From positions 1 to 6,513 of the forward strand of contig VBMM01000134.1 of NCBI GenBank assembly GCA_005878415.1: a stretch of 6,513 nt of DNA, written 5' to 3'. The position numbers and the translations under genes were made by a program. The stretch's first letter is position 1. Each line of letters begins with the position of its first letter. The notes under the pieces are model-generated. The model worked only from the letters and a program-made list of their open reading frames with translations, was not told the DNA's origin and made no database searches. Positions 5,245 through 6,513 of the stretch are shown in pieces. Source of the stretch: Methanobacteriota archaeon (GTDB lineage Archaea > Thermoplasmatota > Thermoplasmata > RBG-16-68-12).

Positions 5245-6513
5245 CTGCGAGGCCGGAATCGCAAGGCGCCCCGCATCCAACGGGACGAACTCGTCGAACG
5301 TCCGCTGATAGAGGACGTGCTTGAGGACCTCGCTCACGCGGACGTACCGCTCCATCGGGATGTCCAGCCGCGTCCGGAGATGGGAAAGGGTCCGGGCCAT
5401 CGTGTCGAAGACGGCAGGGCGGCGGCGAAGGGCCTCCCGCACGTGCTCCCGGACATTCCAGACGCCAATCGGCATGATGTATCCGGGATGCGTCTCGCGG
5501 AGGATGACCGTCGCGGCCTGCCGGCGCTCTCGGATCAACGCCTCCCCCACCGCGAGGCGCGCGGCATAGTAGCAGCCGCCGATGCTCGCGTACGTCGTGC
5601 GGCCTTCGAAGCCTTCGTGGTCCCCGAACATCACGACCTCGCGCCCGAGGGGGTTCCACAGAGTGTTCGGATACCACGCCTCGATCAGCTCGTACCGCCA
5701 CGGCCGCGGGATCATCACGACGAGGAATCGGTCGTCGTATCCGACCGCTTCGTACACGCGGATTTCGTTGATCAGCGGCGACGCCTTGACGTGTTCACGG
5801 AGGGTCTTTCCGATCGTGTCGTCGACGGCCGTGATCGACCACCGCGTCGGCACGAAGCGGCGATCCTTCCCGATGCCGAACGCGCCGACGCTGAACGCCC
5901 GCTGGATCTTGGAGACCGGGACGCGGCCGTCGAAGAGTTCGAGAACTGCGTCCCTCGCCTTCAGATCCGTGTCGGAGTATGCGCGGTCGAGGACCGAATC
6001 CACTTTCAGCGTGCCGACATCGAGGCGCGTCAGCGGTGCGGACGGCCCGAACGGTTGCACGTTGTCGTCCAGGATGACGCGACCGTGCGGCTTGCGGCTG
6101 AAGCCCGCCTCGACCTCCGCGGGCGACGTTGCGAGGGCGAGTTCCCGCGTCGAGTCGACGAGGCGGCCGCCCCGCTCGACGTCACTCACGTGGACCCGGT
6201 GCATGCCCCGCACCAGCTGCGACCGGAACCGGACGATGTCGTCCATCGGAAGGCCGACCCATTCTTCCGGCGAATCGAGGATCTGCGTGTCGCCGTGGAC
6301 CGGCGGCACGAGCGGTCCGACGAACACCTTCGGGTAGCCGAACCGGCCGACGAAGACGCCGGGCGGGGAGGAGCCGTCCAAGTTCACTCGGTCGATCATC
6401 GGGGCGGTCTTCATCATGGAATCCCACCGGACCATGATCGGGCAACGCGACTTGCCGCAGAGCAGCTTCGCGCCGCGGCACGAGATGCAGAGGCCGCTCG
6501 CGATCGCCGCCCG
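5239..6513 (-). CDS. nreA: Nre-family archaeal DNA repair protein, 5' truncated at window edge
   Basis: The frame is open to the window edge at 6513, so the first residues are missing; 424 residues are visible. They begin with a treble-type zinc motif, CISCRGAKLLCGKSRC (Cys at visible residues 9, 12, 19 and 24), which lies upstream of the first in-frame ATG (6435); that ATG is therefore not the start. Family hallmarks follow: VGRFGYPKVFVGPLVPP, DTQILDSPEEWVG, VPTRWSITAVDDTIG, IPRPWRYELIEAWYPNTLWN and GGCYYAARLAV, which identify the Nre family (DUF650/DUF651). In Haloferax, NreA works with UvrABC in mitomycin C lesion repair through PCNA via a C-terminal PIP motif. Here YQRTFDEFV (visible residues 402-410) is a PIP-like Q-x-x-F-x-x-F, followed by 14 more residues, so it is atypical. 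The NreA rather than NreB assignment is tentative. Cytosolic; a Nudix gene follows 26 nt downstream. Confidence 0.95.
   Translation of the reverse strand, partial: RAAIASGLCISCRGAKLLCGKSRCPIMVRWDSMMKTAPMIDRVNLDGSSPPGVFVGRFGYPKVFVGPLVPPVHGDTQILDSPEEWVGLPMDDIVRFRSQLVRGMHRVHVSDVERGGRLVDSTRELALATSPAEVEAGFSRKPHGRVILDDNVQPFGPSAPLTRLDVGTLKVDSVLDRAYSDTDLKARDAVLELFDGRVPVSKIQRAFSVGAFGIGKDRRFVPTRWSITAVDDTIGKTLREHVKASPLINEIRVYEAVGYDDRFLVVMIPRPWRYELIEAWYPNTLWNPLGREVVMFGDHEGFEGRTTYASIGGCYYAARLAVGEALIRERRQAATVILRETHPGYIMPIGVWNVREHVREALRRRPAVFDTMARTLSHLRTRLDIPMERYVRVSEVLKHVLYQRTFDEFVPLDAGRLAIPASQA

Noticed and set aside
5213..5701. N-terminal extension of the Nudix frame overlapping nre
   Set aside because: The extension is the out-of-frame reading of the strongly conserved Nre C-terminal half; the Nudix fold is complete from the GTG at 5212.
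1..6513. tRNA, rRNA, riboswitch or CRISPR features
   Set aside because: Nearly all sequence is accounted for by protein genes, and no cloverleaf, array or conserved RNA motif was seen in the short gaps by eye.

Overview
This window is a compact, GC-rich stretch (about two-thirds G+C by eye). It most likely comes from an archaeon. The strongest evidence is the gene at the right edge, an Nre-family DNA repair protein, a family known essentially from archaea. Other archaeal signs are AT-rich TATA-like words about 26-29 nt upstream of chosen start codons (leaderless-type promoters), a tandem winged-helix regulator, and a multi-spanning membrane protein ending in a zinc ribbon. A high-GC Thermoplasmatota-like lineage would fit, but the lineage is inference.

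Left part (1-1935). The window opens inside a plus-strand RibD_C/dihydrofolate-reductase-family gene (1-411). Facing it is a minus-strand two-gene operon: an ArsR-family repressor (1469-1834) followed 4 nt later by a protein made of two tandem AHSA1/SRPBCC domains (478-1464). The promoter of this operon carries the best regulatory signal in the window. Two perfect GGTTAACC palindromes and two degenerate copies lie on a strict 12-bp grid around a TATA-like box, and one palindrome overlaps the repressor's start codon.

Middle (1936-2958). A SnoaL/NTF2-like protein (minus) and a DUF2277 protein (plus) diverge from a 174-nt promoter region containing a 13-nt dyad. Downstream of DUF2277, a 127-nt stretch without an assigned gene reads like coding DNA on the minus strand and may be a small gene or gene remnant.

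Right part (2959-6513). Four minus-strand genes lie in a row, in transcription order: nre (5' end outside the window), a Nudix hydrolase, a tandem winged-helix regulator and a zinc-ribbon membrane protein. Nre and Nudix are close together and could form a DNA-damage/nucleotide-sanitation pair. The regulator and membrane protein may form a second pair. I see no RNA genes, CRISPR arrays, insertion sequences or clear mobile-element boundaries. No obvious new defence or metabolic system is present; the points of interest are the operator array, the double AHSA1 fusion, the Nre details and the unexplained coding-like segment.
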